Assembly: GCF_003725535.1 (NCBI RefSeq)
Contig: NZ_RJSF01000040.1
Coordinates: 843,507 to 907,506, forward strand
Length of the DNA stretch: 64,000 nucleotides
Direction of reading: 5' to 3'
Source of the DNA: Nocardioides pocheonensis
GTDB taxonomy: Bacteria > Actinomycetota > Actinomycetes > Propionibacteriales > Nocardioidaceae
A program made the translations under genes and the position numbers. Shown here one piece after another: positions 49,778 to 59,534 of this stretch (the stretch's first letter is position 1; each line of letters begins with the position of its first letter). Under the pieces are notes generated by a model. The model searched no databases, was not told the DNA's origin, and was given only the letters and a program-made list of their open reading frames with translations.

Positions 49778-50705
49778 GGGGCAGGTCCTTTCCGGTGAGC
49801 TCGAGGAAGACGTCCTCGAGGTTGCGCTGGCCGAGGTTCAGGGACTCGGGCAGGACGCCCTGCAGCTCGCACCAGCCGGCCACCGTCGCGAGGGTCGTGC
49901 TGTCGGCCGGTCCGGCGATGAGCAGGCTCACGTCGCTGATCGGGGTGACGCTCACCTGCGGTCCGAGCGCCTCCTGCAGCGACGCCGGCGCGCCGGGCGG
50001 GAACGGCTTGGTCACCACCAGCCGGATCGTCGCCGTGCCGCCGCGGGTCAGGTCGGCGGGCGTGCCGGAGGCGATCATCCGGCCCTGGTCGATGATGTGG
50101 ATCTGGTCGGCCAGGCGCTCGGCCTCGTCCATGTAGTGGGTCGTGAGCACCACGGTCACGCCGTCGGCGCGGAGCTCCTCGAGCAGCTCCCAGGTGGTGC
50201 GTCGGGCGAGCGGGTCCATGCCGGCCGTGGGCTCGTCGACGAAGACCACCTCCGGGCGGCCGACCACGGCCGTCGCCAGGCCGAGGCGCTGCTGCTGGCC
50301 CCCCGAGAGGCGCCGGTACGGCGTGCGCCCGCAGTCGTGCAGGCCGAGGCGGTCGGCGAGCAGGTCGACGTCGAGCGGATGGGCGTGGAGCCGCGCGATG
50401 TGGCGCAGCATCTCCATCGCGCGGACGCCGGACCAGGCCCCGGAGCCCTGGAGCATCACGCCGATCCGCGGCAGGAGCGCGCGCTGGTCGGCCGTCGGGT
50501 CCAGCCCGAGCACCCGCACGGCGCCCTGCTGGGGGCGGCGGTAGCCCTCGCAGGTCTCGAGCGTCGTGGTCTTCCCCGCGCCGTTGGGGCCCAGGACCGC
50601 GGTGATGGTGTGCTCGGCGACCGCGAGGTCCAGGCCGTCGACGGCCACCTTGTCGCCGTACCTCATCACGAGGCCGGAGACCTCGACGGCGGGGATGGTC
50701 GGCAC
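49770..50705 (-). CDS. ABC transporter ATP-binding protein
   Basis: The 311-residue protein has Walker A GPNGAGKTTT, Q-loop GVMLQGSGAWSG, signature LSGGQQQRLGLA and Walker B VVFVDEPTAGMDP, with switch His in LTTHYMDEAERLADQ. The C-terminal ~90 residues are typical of drug-exporter ATPases (DrrA type). It pairs with the overlapping permease gene. Confidence 0.96.
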   Translation of the reverse strand: MPTIPAVEVSGLVMRYGDKVAVDGLDLAVAEHTITAVLGPNGAGKTTTLETCEGYRRPQQGAVRVLGLDPTADQRALLPRIGVMLQGSGAWSGVRAMEMLRHIARLHAHPLDVDLLADRLGLHDCGRTPYRRLSGGQQQRLGLATAVVGRPEVVFVDEPTAGMDPLARRTTWELLEELRADGVTVVLTTHYMDEAERLADQIHIIDQGRMIASGTPADLTRGGTATIRLVVTKPFPPGAPASLQEALGPQVSVTPISDVSLLIAGPADSTTLATVAGWCELQGVLPESLNLGQRNLEDVFLELTGKDLPRD

Positions 50706-50791
50706 CAGCGGATTCTAGAAGGCGCCCGCTGAGACGACGCTGAGAGGTCCTGCGCCGGTGCTCATCCCGTCATCACCGCTCGTCAACCCCC

Positions 50792-51442
50792 TCACTCGGC
50801 CCTGGTCTTGACCACGGCCAGCACGTGGTCCTCGTCGCTGATCACCCCGGTCACGCCGAGGTCGAGCACGTGGTCCAGCACGTCGAGGTCGTTCACCGGC
50901 CACGTCATCACCACGCTGACGTGCTCGTGCAGCCAGCGCACCACGTCGCGGTCGAGCAGGCTGCAGTGGACGGACACGCCATAGGGCCGCGGGCCGCGGG
51001 ACAGCCGGCGGCGGAGGCGGGCCATCTCGAGGCGGTTGCGCGCCGACAGCACCGGCCGCACGTACGGCAGGTGCGCCATCGCGTCGATCGAGGGCCACCA
51101 CCGCCCGCACGCCAGCACGGGGCGGTGGTGGCCGCCGTCGTGCAGCATCCGGGCGACGTTGCGCCCGGCCCACGTCCACGGGCCCTTGACGTCGAGCATG
51201 AAGAGGGTGCCGTGCTGGTCGGCCTCGAGCAGCTCCTGCAGGCCCAGCCGGGGTGCCGACGCGGACACGAGCTCGCCCTTGTCCCAGAGGAAGGGCAACG
51301 GTCCCGCGGTCCTCAGGTGCCGGACCTCCAGGCGGCCGCGGTAGGTGTGCACGTCGCACTCGATCACGTCGACGCCGAGCTCGTTGGCGGCGTGCATGCC
51401 GGCCAGGGAGTTGCCGGCGCGGTGGGCGATCGCGAGCACCAT
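50792..51442 (-). CDS. glycerophosphodiester phosphodiesterase-family protein
   Basis: The 216-residue protein has the HRAGN motif near residue 7, VDVIECDVHTYRGRLEVRH with the metal-binding Glu/Asp, and a terminal TWPVNDLDVLDHVLDLGVTG strand typical of the GDPD barrel. Members hydrolyse glycerophosphodiesters from phospholipids. No signal peptide, so cytoplasmic. It is slightly shorter than typical GDPDs. Confidence 0.87.
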   Translation of the reverse strand: MVLAIAHRAGNSLAGMHAANELGVDVIECDVHTYRGRLEVRHLRTAGPLPFLWDKGELVSASAPRLGLQELLEADQHGTLFMLDVKGPWTWAGRNVARMLHDGGHHRPVLACGRWWPSIDAMAHLPYVRPVLSARNRLEMARLRRRLSRGPRPYGVSVHCSLLDRDVVRWLHEHVSVVMTWPVNDLDVLDHVLDLGVTGVISDEDHVLAVVKTRAE

Positions 51443-51516
51443 GCCTCCATCCTGCGTCCTGCGTGCGGGCGCGTGGTGAGGCGAAGGTCCCGAGGAGTGC
51501 CCTCCGTCGGACCGGG

Positions 51517-52392
51517 TCAGGCGGTGGCCTGGGCCAGGCGCAGCTGGCGACGGCGGATCAGGAGGCTGACCCCGCCGAGTGCGAGCGCCGGCAGCCAGGC
51601 CAGCACGGCCTTGAGCGCCACCGCGGCGGTCGCCGCGATCCAGGGAAGGCCGAGCGCGACCAGGGCCAGCACCAGCGCACCGTCGCGAGGGCTCGCGCCG
51701 TTCGGACCCGGTACGGCGGCCGCCAGCTGGCTCGCCCCGAACGCGCCGAGCAGCGCGAGCGGCGAGAGCATGTGGCCGGTGGCCGCGATCGTGCCCAGCA
51801 GCAGGCCCGCGATGGTCAGCTGGTAGCCGGCGGAGAGGACGAGCCCGATCAGCAGCGCCCGGGGCCGGGGTAGAGGGCCGCGGGGGAGCAGGTCGGGCCG
51901 GACGCGGTGCACGACGAGGGCGGCCACCACGAGCAGGAGACCGAGCGCGGCGGCGGCGACGAGCATCCGGGCCGGGAGCGTGGTCGCGGCGAACGCGACG
52001 AAGACGGCCAGGCCGACGGCTCCGACGAGCCGGTCGGCCCCGACGCTCATCAAGGCGTCACCCCGGGCGAGTCCGTCGTGGGTGAGCCGGTGGACCCGCC
52101 AGACGTCGGCCCCGATGTGCCCGGGGGTGACCAGGCCGAGCAGCTCCGACTCGGCGTACGCGCGCAGGAACCAGCGGTGTCCGCGGCGCCCGTCCTCGCC
52201 GGCCGGCGTGAGCGTGCGCCACCGGAGCGGGCAGAGCAGGTACTTCCCGACGACCCACGGCACCAGGCCCAGGACGATCGGCCAGAGGCTGACCCGCTGC
52301 AGGTGCGGCATGGTGAACACCGGCACCGCGATCGTGACGGCGAGGCAGACCAGGAGCAGGACGCGAGAGTGCAGAACGGCACGCAGCGACAT
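51517..52392 (-). CDS. flippase-like (UPF0104/LPG synthase TM domain) membrane protein
   Basis: The 291-residue protein has about seven or eight hydrophobic helices and the family's RWFLRAYAESELLGLVTPGHIGAD region, then GADRLVGAVGLAVFVAF and AAAVPGPNGASPRDG. Relatives are the membrane half of lysyl-phosphatidylglycerol synthase and putative polyprenyl-glycan flippases. ATG 52392 has a strong GAGGAGGA 6 bases upstream, so I prefer it over the open codon at 52446. Confidence 0.85.
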   Translation of the reverse strand: MSLRAVLHSRVLLLVCLAVTIAVPVFTMPHLQRVSLWPIVLGLVPWVVGKYLLCPLRWRTLTPAGEDGRRGHRWFLRAYAESELLGLVTPGHIGADVWRVHRLTHDGLARGDALMSVGADRLVGAVGLAVFVAFAATTLPARMLVAAAALGLLLVVAALVVHRVRPDLLPRGPLPRPRALLIGLVLSAGYQLTIAGLLLGTIAATGHMLSPLALLGAFGASQLAAAVPGPNGASPRDGALVLALVALGLPWIAATAAVALKAVLAWLPALALGGVSLLIRRRQLRLAQATA

Positions 52393-52509
52393 CCGGTCCT
52401 CCTCGGAGACCACGGCAAGGGCTCCGTGGTGGAACGAGTGAACCATCAGAACCGCGACTTTGGTCCCGTTTCGGACATTTCGCTCAAATGTTGGACGGGA
52501 GATCGTGCG

Positions 52510-52555
52510 GCACGGGCGCCGGCGAACGGGAGGGAGTCCGCGCCGGCGCCCGTGC
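52510..52555. terminator. hairpin downstream of the 67-residue gene
   Basis: Perfect 15-base arms (GCACGGGCGCCGGCG and its complement) have a 16-base loop, 9 bases past the stop of the small minus-strand gene and before the flippase-like gene. It probably separates the two transcripts. Confidence 0.8.
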
Positions 52556-52563
52556 CCCGCGGG

Positions 52564-52767
52564 TCAGCCCGCGGTGCGGCGGAGGCGCTGGGCCTCGAAC
52601 GTGTGCGGCGCGCGGACGCGGTCGGCGGGACGCCGCTGCGTCGGCACGGCCGGCCCCGTCGCCGGACCTGTCGGCGAGGCGGGAGCGGGCGCGGCCGGAG
52701 CCTGCGGCCAGTCCGGCAGCTCGTCGGCCCGGGCGGTCGCGATGGTGTCGGCGAACAGGGGACGCAT
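52564..52767 (-). CDS. small Pro/Ala-rich protein, unknown
   Basis: The 67-residue protein begins MRPLFADTIATARADELPDW and continues with an AP/TGP-rich centre and a basic tail (AQRLRRTAG). A strong AGGAGGAAG lies about 5 bases before the ATG and a hairpin follows the stop, so this looks like a real gene despite its size. No family is recognised and there is no signal or membrane segment. It is divergent from the suf operon. Confidence 0.65.
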   Translation of the reverse strand: MRPLFADTIATARADELPDWPQAPAAPAPASPTGPATGPAVPTQRRPADRVRAPHTFEAQRLRRTAG

Positions 52768-52864
52768 GGTCTTCCTCCTGGCGAGACGGCGACGGTCAGG
52801 ACGTGCGGACCGTGACGCCCGTCAGGAGGTCCGCCGGCCCGGGCAGATACCCCGGTGCGGGTGG

Positions 52865-52883
52865 TTAGGGCAGCCTTATTTGA
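52865..52883. promoter_or_regulatory. IdeR/DtxR-like iron box upstream of sufR
   Basis: TTAGGGCAGCCTTATTTGA matches TTAGGnnAGnCTnnnCTAA at 11 of 13 fixed positions. It is 32 bases before the sufR GTG. DtxR controls the suf operon in Corynebacterium glutamicum, which makes the site plausible. Confidence 0.65.
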
Positions 52884-52915
52884 AAGCCCCGGAGCATTAA
52901 CGGCACACTGGTGTT

Positions 52916-53680
52916 GTGGAAATCCACCCCAGGCTCGGCGAAGCAGGGCTGGGCGCCGTCACGGCGCCCCGCCCCGACGCCGGCGACGCGCCCACCCGCG
53001 AGCGGGTGGTCCGGTCGATCCTGGAGAACGGCCCGTCGACCGCCGCAGCGCTGGGTGAGCGGCTCGACCTGACGCCCGCCGCCGTACGCCGGCACCTGGA
53101 CCACCTCCTGGCCGAGGGTGCCGTCGAGGCGCGCGAGCCCCGCTCGACCAAGGTCCGCGGTCGCGGAAGGCCGGCGAAGGTGTTCGCGTTGACCGAGAGT
53201 GGCCACACATACTTCGACCAGCAGTACGACGACCTCGCCGTCCAGGCGCTCCGGTTCCTCGCCGAGACCGGTGGCGAGGAGGCGGTGAAGGCTTTCGCGG
53301 AGCGGCGGGTGGCGTTCATCGAGGCGCAGTTCGCCGACGTGCTCGCCGACGACCCGCACCTGTCGCCGGCCGAGGCGCTCGCAAGGATCTTCACGCGCGA
53401 GGGCTACGCGGCCACCGCACGACACCTGCCGCTGGTCAACCAGCAGAGCGCGGGGGAGCAGCTGTGCCAGCAGCACTGCCCGGTCTCCCACGTCGCCCAC
53501 GAGTTCCCCCAGCTGTGCGAGGCCGAGACCGAGGCGATCAGTCGCGTCCTCGGCAGCCACGTGCAGCGTCTCGCCACGATCGCCCACGGCGACGGCGTGT
53601 GCACCACCTGCATCCCCCATCCGGTCGGCTCGGCCGCCGGACGCTCGACCACCCCCAAGGAGAGGACGGTCTCGACATGA
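52916..53680 (+). CDS. sufR: SUF operon regulator SufR
   Basis: The 254-residue DeoR/ArsR-like winged-helix protein has the helix-turn-helix in [37 protein letters not shown] is the wing. The C-terminal Cys-rich region [18 protein letters not shown] and GVCTTCIP probably holds an Fe-S cluster. SufR senses cluster status and represses its own operon. GTG start. The stop overlaps the sufB ATG (ATGA). Confidence 0.93.
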   Translation: MEIHPRLGEAGLGAVTAPRPDAGDAPTRERVVRSILENGPSTAAALGERLDLTPAAVRRHLDHLLAEGAVEAREPRSTKVRGRGRPAKVFALTESGHTYFDQQYDDLAVQALRFLAETGGEEAVKAFAERRVAFIEAQFADVLADDPHLSPAEALARIFTREGYAATARHLPLVNQQSAGEQLCQQHCPVSHVAHEFPQLCEAETEAISRVLGSHVQRLATIAHGDGVCTTCIPHPVGSAAGRSTTPKERTVST

Positions 53681-55095
53681 CCTCCATCGAGGAGCTGAAC
53701 CCGGAGCTGAAGGGCATCGGGCGCTACGAGTTCGGCTGGGCCGATTCGGACGTGGCCGGCGCCGCGGCGCGCCGCGGCCTCAACGAGGAGGTCGTGCGCG
53801 ACATCTCCGCCAAGAAGAGCGAGCCGCAGTGGATGCTCGACCTGCGCCTGAAGGGCCTCAAGCTCTTCCACCGCAAGCCGATGCCGACCTGGGGCTCCGA
53901 CCTCTCCGGCATCGACTTCGAGAACATCAAGTACTTCGTCCGCTCCAGCGAGAAGCAGGCGGCGACCTGGGACGACCTCCCGGCCGACATCAAGAACACC
54001 TACGACAAGCTCGGCATCCCCGAGGCCGAGAAGCAGCGCCTGGTCTCCGGCGTCGCGGCCCAGTACGAGTCCGAGGTCGTCTACCACTCGATCCGCGAGG
54101 ACCTCGAGCAGCAGGGCGTGATCTTCGTCGACACCGACACCGCGCTGCGCGAGCACGAGGACATCTTCAAGGAGTACTTCGGCACGGTGATCCCGGTGGG
54201 CGACAACAAGTTCGCCGCGCTGAACACCAGCGTCTGGTCGGGTGGCTCGTTCATCTACGTGCCCAAGGGCGTCCACGTGGACATCCCGCTGCAGGCCTAC
54301 TTCCGGATCAACACCGAGAACATGGGCCAGTTCGAGCGCACCCTGATCATCGTCGACGAGGACGCCTACGTGCACTACGTCGAGGGCTGCACGGCGCCGA
54401 TCTACTCCAGCGACTCGCTGCACTCCGCGGTCGTCGAGATCATCGTGAAGAAGGGCGGCCGGTGCCGCTACACGACGATCCAGAACTGGTCGAACAACGT
54501 CTACAACCTGGTGACCAAGCGGGCGACCTGCGAGGCCGGCGCCACGATGGAGTGGGTCGACGGCAACATCGGCTCCAAGGTGACCATGAAGTACCCCGCG
54601 ATCTACCTGATGGGTGAGCACGCGAAGGGCGAGACGCTGTCGATCGCGTTCGCGGGCGAGGGCCAGCACCAGGACGCAGGCGCGAAGATGGTGCACGCCG
54701 CGCCGCACACCTCGTCCAGCATCCTGTCGAAGTCGGTGGCGCGCGGCGGTGGTCGCACGTCGTACCGCGGGCTGATCCAGATCAACGAGGGCGCCCACGG
54801 GTCGAAGAGCAACGTGCTCTGCGACGCGCTGCTGGTCGACCAGATCAGCCGCTCCGACACCTACCCGTACGTCGACATCCGCGAGGACGACGTGTCGATG
54901 GGCCACGAGGCGAGCGTCTCCAAGGTCTCCGAGGACCAGCTCTTCTACCTGATGTCGAGGGGCATGGCCGAGGACGAGGCGATGGCGATGATCGTGCGCG
55001 GGTTCGTCGAGCCGATCGCCAAGGAGCTCCCGATGGAGTACGCCCTCGAGCTGAACCGCCTCATCGAGCTGCAGATGGAAGGAGCCGTGGGGTGA
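53677..55095 (+). CDS. sufB: Fe-S cluster scaffold SufB
   Basis: The 472-residue protein has [20 protein letters not shown] and the SufB core [20 protein letters not shown] with the Cys that receives sulfur, and GARMV-like [15 protein letters not shown] followed by [17 protein letters not shown]. It forms the SufBCD scaffold. ATGA overlap with sufR; GTGA overlap with sufD. Confidence 0.97.
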   Translation: MTSIEELNPELKGIGRYEFGWADSDVAGAAARRGLNEEVVRDISAKKSEPQWMLDLRLKGLKLFHRKPMPTWGSDLSGIDFENIKYFVRSSEKQAATWDDLPADIKNTYDKLGIPEAEKQRLVSGVAAQYESEVVYHSIREDLEQQGVIFVDTDTALREHEDIFKEYFGTVIPVGDNKFAALNTSVWSGGSFIYVPKGVHVDIPLQAYFRINTENMGQFERTLIIVDEDAYVHYVEGCTAPIYSSDSLHSAVVEIIVKKGGRCRYTTIQNWSNNVYNLVTKRATCEAGATMEWVDGNIGSKVTMKYPAIYLMGEHAKGETLSIAFAGEGQHQDAGAKMVHAAPHTSSSILSKSVARGGGRTSYRGLIQINEGAHGSKSNVLCDALLVDQISRSDTYPYVDIREDDVSMGHEASVSKVSEDQLFYLMSRGMAEDEAMAMIVRGFVEPIAKELPMEYALELNRLIELQMEGAVG

Positions 55096-56267
55096 CGGCT
55101 GAGACCTTGTCCCATGCCCTCGAGGTGGAGGACGTCGACTCCCACCTGCACCCGCACCGGTCGTTCGACGTCGCCGATCACGCCGTGCCGACCGGTCGTG
55201 AGGAGATCTGGCGGTTCACGCCGCTCAAGCGCCTGCGTGGCCTGCACGACGACGCCCCGCTCGACGGCGACGGCGTCGGCGCGGAGGCAGATGCTCCCGC
55301 CGGTGTGAGCATCGAGCTGATCGCCCCGGACAGCCCGCTGCGCGGGTCCAGCGGCTTCGTGCCGAGCGACCGGATCGCGGCGCGCGTGTGGGCCGAGGCG
55401 ACCCGTGCCTGGGCGGTGACGATCCCCGCCGAGGCTGCTCCGGAGGAGCCCGTGGTCGTCACGCTGACCGGCAAGGACAGCGAGAGCGCCACGGCCAGCC
55501 ACCTGGTCGTGAGCGCGGGCGCGCACAGCAAGGCGACCCTGGTGCTCCGGTTCGTGGGCTCGGGCACGCTGGCCGACAACGTCGAGTACGTCGTCGGCGA
55601 CGGCGCCCACCTCACCGTGGTGTCCATCGACGACTGGGACGACGACGCCGTCCACGTCGGCCACCGCCACGCGAAGGTCGGGCGCGACGCGACCTTCCGG
55701 CACATCGACGTGAGCTTCGGCGGCGACCTCGTGCGCCACGACACCACGGCCGAGTACGCCGGTCCGGGTGGCGAGGTCGAGATGCTCGGCCTGTACTTCG
55801 CCGACGAGGGCCAGCACATCGAGCACCGGCTCTTCGTCGACCACAACGCGCCCCGCACGCGCAGCCACGTGAGCTACAAGGGTGCGCTCCAGGGCGAGGG
55901 TGCCCACACGGTCTGGATCGGCAACGTGCTGATCCGCAAGGTCGCCGAGGGCATCGAGACCTACGAGGAGAACCGCAACCTCGTGCTCACCGACGGCTGC
56001 CAGGCCGACTCGGTGCCCAACCTCGAGATCGAGACCGGCGAGATCGAGGGTGCCGGGCACGCCTCGGCCACCGGGCGCTTCGACGACGAGCAGCTGTTCT
56101 ACCTGCGCTCGCGCGGCATCGAGGAGCACGAGGCCCGCCGGCTCGTGGTGCACGGCTTCTTCAACGACCTGATCCGCAAGGTCGGCGTGCCGTCGCTGGA
56201 GGAGCAGCTGACCGCGACGGTCGAGGCCGAGCTGGCCAAGAACGTCCTCAGGGAGGGTCCTGCCTGA
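55092..56267 (+). CDS. sufD: Fe-S cluster assembly protein SufD
   Basis: The 391-residue SufB paralog has the core [40 protein letters not shown] and [20 protein letters not shown]. It completes the SufBC2D complex and assists iron entry. GTG 55092 is coupled to sufB. Its stop overlaps the next start by one base. Confidence 0.96.
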   Translation: MTAETLSHALEVEDVDSHLHPHRSFDVADHAVPTGREEIWRFTPLKRLRGLHDDAPLDGDGVGAEADAPAGVSIELIAPDSPLRGSSGFVPSDRIAARVWAEATRAWAVTIPAEAAPEEPVVVTLTGKDSESATASHLVVSAGAHSKATLVLRFVGSGTLADNVEYVVGDGAHLTVVSIDDWDDDAVHVGHRHAKVGRDATFRHIDVSFGGDLVRHDTTAEYAGPGGEVEMLGLYFADEGQHIEHRLFVDHNAPRTRSHVSYKGALQGEGAHTVWIGNVLIRKVAEGIETYEENRNLVLTDGCQADSVPNLEIETGEIEGAGHASATGRFDDEQLFYLRSRGIEEHEARRLVVHGFFNDLIRKVGVPSLEEQLTATVEAELAKNVLREGPA

Positions 56268-56593
56268 TGGGCTGGGAACGAGCCTGCGCGGCCAGCGAGG
56301 TCGCCGACGGGCAGGCGATCCGCGTCGAGGTCGACGGCCTCGACGTGGCGATCGTCCGCAGCGGCGACGACTTCTACGCCATCGAGGACGAGTGCAGCCA
56401 CGCTGCCGTCGCGCTGTCCGAGGGCGAGGTGGAGGGCTGCGAGATCGAGTGCTGGATGCACGGGTCGCGGTTCGACCTTCGCACCGGCAAGCCGACCGGC
56501 CCGCCGGCCACCGAGCCCGTCCCCATCTTCCCGGTGCGCCTCGACGGCGCCGACGTACTCGTAGACATCGACTCCCCGCTGCGCGCGGGCTGA
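56267..56593 (+). CDS. Rieske-type non-heme ferredoxin in suf operon
   Basis: The 108-residue protein has a CSHAAVALSEG first ligand pair and a CWMHGSRFDLRTGKPTGPP second pair, the layout of bedB-like Rieske ferredoxins. It may supply electrons or test-load clusters during SUF assembly; actinobacterial suf operons usually carry it between sufD and sufC. ATG 56267 overlaps the sufD stop. Confidence 0.93.
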   Translation: MGWERACAASEVADGQAIRVEVDGLDVAIVRSGDDFYAIEDECSHAAVALSEGEVEGCEIECWMHGSRFDLRTGKPTGPPATEPVPIFPVRLDGADVLVDIDSPLRAG

Positions 56594-56606
56594 AGGAGAG
56601 ACTGAC

Positions 56607-57365
56607 ATGGCAACGCTGGAGATCAAGGACCTGCACGTCCAGGTGCAGACCGAGGACGGCCCCAAGGAGATCCTCAAGGGCGTCAACCTGACCATCCGGG
56701 ACGGCGAGACGCACGCGATCATGGGTCCGAACGGCTCGGGCAAGTCGACCCTCGCGTACTCCATCGCCGGGCACCCGAAGTACGAGGTCACGTCGGGTTC
56801 GGTGACCCTCGACGGCGCCGACGTGCTCGCGATGACCGTCGACGAGCGCGCGCGGGCCGGGCTGTTCCTCGCCATGCAGTACCCCGTCGAGGTGCCGGGC
56901 GTGTCGGTGTCGAACTTCCTGCGCACCGCGAAGACCGCGATCGACGGCGAGGCGCCGAAGCTGCGCACGTGGGTCAAGGACGTCAACACCGCGATGGACC
57001 GGGTCAAGATGGACACCGCCTTCGCCACCCGCAACGTCAACGAGGGCTTCTCCGGTGGTGAGAAGAAGCGCCACGAGATCGTGCAGCTCGAGCTGCTCGA
57101 CCCGAAGGTCGCGGTGCTCGACGAGACCGACTCCGGCCTGGACATCGACGCGCTGAAGATCGTCTCGGAGGGCGTGAACCGCTTCAAGGAGAACGGCGAC
57201 AAGGGCGTGCTGCTGATCACGCACTACACCCGGATCCTGCGCTACATCACCCCCGACTTCGTGCACGTCTTCGTCGACGGCCGGATGGTCGAGGAGGGCG
57301 GCCCCGAGCTCGCCGAGGAGCTGGAGGCCAACGGGTACGACCGCTTCGTGAGCGCGGCGGTCTGA
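56607..57365 (+). CDS. sufC: SUF ATPase SufC
   Basis: The 252-residue ABC-type ATPase has Walker A GPNGSGKST, the SufC signature FSGGEKKRHEI and Walker B VAVLDETDSGLDIDALK, with LLITHYTRIL. It binds SufB and SufD and drives scaffold rearrangement. AGGAGAG precedes the ATG. Two bases separate it from sufS. Confidence 0.98.
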   Translation: MATLEIKDLHVQVQTEDGPKEILKGVNLTIRDGETHAIMGPNGSGKSTLAYSIAGHPKYEVTSGSVTLDGADVLAMTVDERARAGLFLAMQYPVEVPGVSVSNFLRTAKTAIDGEAPKLRTWVKDVNTAMDRVKMDTAFATRNVNEGFSGGEKKRHEIVQLELLDPKVAVLDETDSGLDIDALKIVSEGVNRFKENGDKGVLLITHYTRILRYITPDFVHVFVDGRMVEEGGPELAEELEANGYDRFVSAAV

Positions 57366-57367
57366 TC

Positions 57368-58618
57368 ATGACCCGCGCCGTTCCGGACGGTCTGCTGACC
57401 GACCTGGAGGTCATCCGCAAGGACTTCCCGATCCTCGAGCGCACGCTCGCGGGCGGGCAGCCGCTGGTGTACCTCGACAGCGCGAACACCTCCCAGAAGC
57501 CGCAGGTGGTGATCGACGCGATGGTCGACCACCTCGAGCACCACAACGCGAACATCGCCCGCGCCATGCACCAGCTGGGGGCGGAGTCGACCGCCGCCTT
57601 CGAGGGTGCGCGCGACAAGGTGGCGGCGTTCCTCAACGCGCCGTCGCGCGACGAGGTGATCTTCACCAAGAACGCGTCCGAGGCGCTCAACCTGGTCGCC
57701 CGCACGTTCCCGCTCACGGCGGGTGACCGCGTGGTGATCACCGAGATGGAGCACCACTCGAACATCGTCCCGTGGCAGCTGGCCACGGAGCGCAGCGGTG
57801 CCGAGCTGCGCTGGTTCGGCCTGACCGACGACGGGCAGCTGGACCTCTCGAACATCGACGAGCTGCTCACCCCGCAGACCAAGGTGGTCGCGCTGACCTG
57901 GGTCTCCAACATGCTCGGCACGATCAACCCGGTCGCCGAGATCGCGCGCCGGGCCCACGAGGTGGGCGCGGTGGTCGTCCTCGACGCCTCCCAGGCCGCA
58001 CCGCAGCTGCCCGTGGACGTGCAGGCGGTCGGCGCCGACTTCCTCGCCTTCACCGGCCACAAGGTGACCGGGCCGACCGGCATCGGCGTGCTCTGGGGCC
58101 GCACGGAGCTGCTCGACCAGCTGCCGCCGTTCCTCGGGGGCGGCGAGATGATCGCCACCGTCAGCATGGCGAAGTCGACCTGGGCGCCGATCCCGCACAA
58201 GTTCGAGGCGGGCACCCCGCCGATCGTCGAGGCGATCGGGCTGGGCGCCGCGCTCGACTACATCAGCCACATCGGCCTGGAACGGATCCACGCCCACGAG
58301 CAGGCGATCACGGGCTACCTCCTCGACGGGCTCGCTTCGGTCTCCGGAGTGAAGGTGCTCGGCCCGACCGATCCCACCGCCCGAGGCGGCGCGGTCGCCT
58401 TCGAGCTCGACGGCGTGCACCCGCACGACGTGGCCCAGCTGCTCGACAGCCGGGGCATCGCCGTACGCGCGGGGCACCACTGCGCGAAGCCGGCGCACAA
58501 GCGGTACGGCGTGCAGAGCTCGACCCGCGCCTCGTCGTACCTCTACACGACGCCGGCCGAGATCGACGCGCTGATCGACGGCCTCGAGCACACCAAGAAC
58601 TACTTCAAGGTCGGGTGA
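57368..58618 (+). CDS. sufS: cysteine desulfurase SufS
   Basis: The 416-residue PLP enzyme has VYLDSANTSQKPQVV and EHHSNIVPWQL, the PLP Lys in AFTGHKVTGPTGIGVLWG, and the persulfide Cys in RAGHHCAKPAHKRYG. It takes sulfur from cysteine and passes it to SufU and SufB. Confidence 0.98.
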   Translation: MTRAVPDGLLTDLEVIRKDFPILERTLAGGQPLVYLDSANTSQKPQVVIDAMVDHLEHHNANIARAMHQLGAESTAAFEGARDKVAAFLNAPSRDEVIFTKNASEALNLVARTFPLTAGDRVVITEMEHHSNIVPWQLATERSGAELRWFGLTDDGQLDLSNIDELLTPQTKVVALTWVSNMLGTINPVAEIARRAHEVGAVVVLDASQAAPQLPVDVQAVGADFLAFTGHKVTGPTGIGVLWGRTELLDQLPPFLGGGEMIATVSMAKSTWAPIPHKFEAGTPPIVEAIGLGAALDYISHIGLERIHAHEQAITGYLLDGLASVSGVKVLGPTDPTARGGAVAFELDGVHPHDVAQLLDSRGIAVRAGHHCAKPAHKRYGVQSSTRASSYLYTTPAEIDALIDGLEHTKNYFKVG

Positions 58619-58630
58619 CGTTACACCGCC

Positions 58631-59110
58631 ATGGACCTCGACGCCCTGTACCAGGAGATCATCCTCGACCACTACCGCAACCCCCACCACGCGGGGCTGC
58701 GGGAGCCGTTCGAGGCCGAGGTGCACCACGTCAACCCGACCTGCGGTGACGAGGTCACCCTGCGCGTGCACCTCGACGGTGACCGCGTCGAGGACGTCTC
58801 GTACGACGCGGAGGGTTGCTCGATCAGCCAGGCCGCGGCGTCCGTGATGACCGACCTCGTGATCGGCAAGCCGCTCGCCGACGCACTCGGCACCCAGGAC
58901 GCCTTCCTGGAGCTGATGCAGGGCAAGGGCCAGGTGGAGCCCGACGAGGACGTGCTCGAGGACGGGATCGCCTTCGCCGGCGTCGCGAAGTTCCCCGCAC
59001 GGATCAAGTGCGCCCTGCTCTCCTGGATGGCGTTCAAGGACGCCGCCCTGCAAGCCACGAACGCGGCGGTCGAACCCGCCGACACCCACCAAGGAGCACT
59101 CGATGCCTGA
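58631..59110 (+). CDS. sufU: SufU sulfur transfer protein
   Basis: The 159-residue protein has LDHYRNPHHAGL, then the Zn/sulfur Cys in NPTCGDEVTL, AEGCSISQAAASVMTD and RIKCALLSWMAFKDA. This is the SufU arrangement with the insert that separates it from IscU. It carries persulfide from SufS. The end overlaps sufT by 8 bases. Confidence 0.96.
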   Translation: MDLDALYQEIILDHYRNPHHAGLREPFEAEVHHVNPTCGDEVTLRVHLDGDRVEDVSYDAEGCSISQAAASVMTDLVIGKPLADALGTQDAFLELMQGKGQVEPDEDVLEDGIAFAGVAKFPARIKCALLSWMAFKDAALQATNAAVEPADTHQGALDA

Positions 59111-59474
59111 CGTGACCCCCGACCACAGCGACCTGCCCGACGTGCCCGCCGGCGGCGGCACCGCGACCGCCACGCAGGACGACATCCTCGAGGCGATGAA
59201 GGACGTCGTCGACCCGGAGCTCGGCATCAACGTCGTCGACCTCGGCCTGGTCTACGACGTGCACACCGACGCGTCGTCGAACGTCGTCCTCGACATGACC
59301 CTGACCTCGGCCGCGTGCCCGTTGACCGACGTCATCGAGGACCAGACCAACTCCGCGCTCGAGGGCCTGGTCAACGACGTCACGATCAACTGGGTCTGGA
59401 TGCCGCCGTGGGGCCCGGACAAGATCACTGACGACGGTCGCGAGCAGTTGAGGGCGCTCGGCTTCAACGTCTGA
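59103..59474 (+). CDS. sufT: SufT/DUF59 (MIP18) protein
   Basis: The 123-residue DUF59 protein has ILEAMKDVVDPELGINVVDLG and VLDMTLTSAACPLTDVI with the conserved Cys, and WVWMPPWGPDKITDDGREQL. SufT aids maturation of Fe-S proteins. Last gene of the operon; a hairpin follows. Confidence 0.95.
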   Translation: MPDVTPDHSDLPDVPAGGGTATATQDDILEAMKDVVDPELGINVVDLGLVYDVHTDASSNVVLDMTLTSAACPLTDVIEDQTNSALEGLVNDVTINWVWMPPWGPDKITDDGREQLRALGFNV

Positions 59475-59477
59475 GCC

Positions 59478-59506
59478 GAGCGTGAGCGAGGAACGAGCTC
59501 ACGCTC
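59478..59506. terminator. hairpin after the suf operon
   Basis: GAGCGTGAGC and its complement GCTCACGCTC are separated by 9 bases, 3 bases after the sufT stop. The sequence that follows (59507-59560) is rich in GCGAG/CTCGC motifs. It may end the suf transcript. Confidence 0.6.
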
Positions 59507-59534
59507 GACGCGAAGAGGTCGAGCGAGCCTCGCG

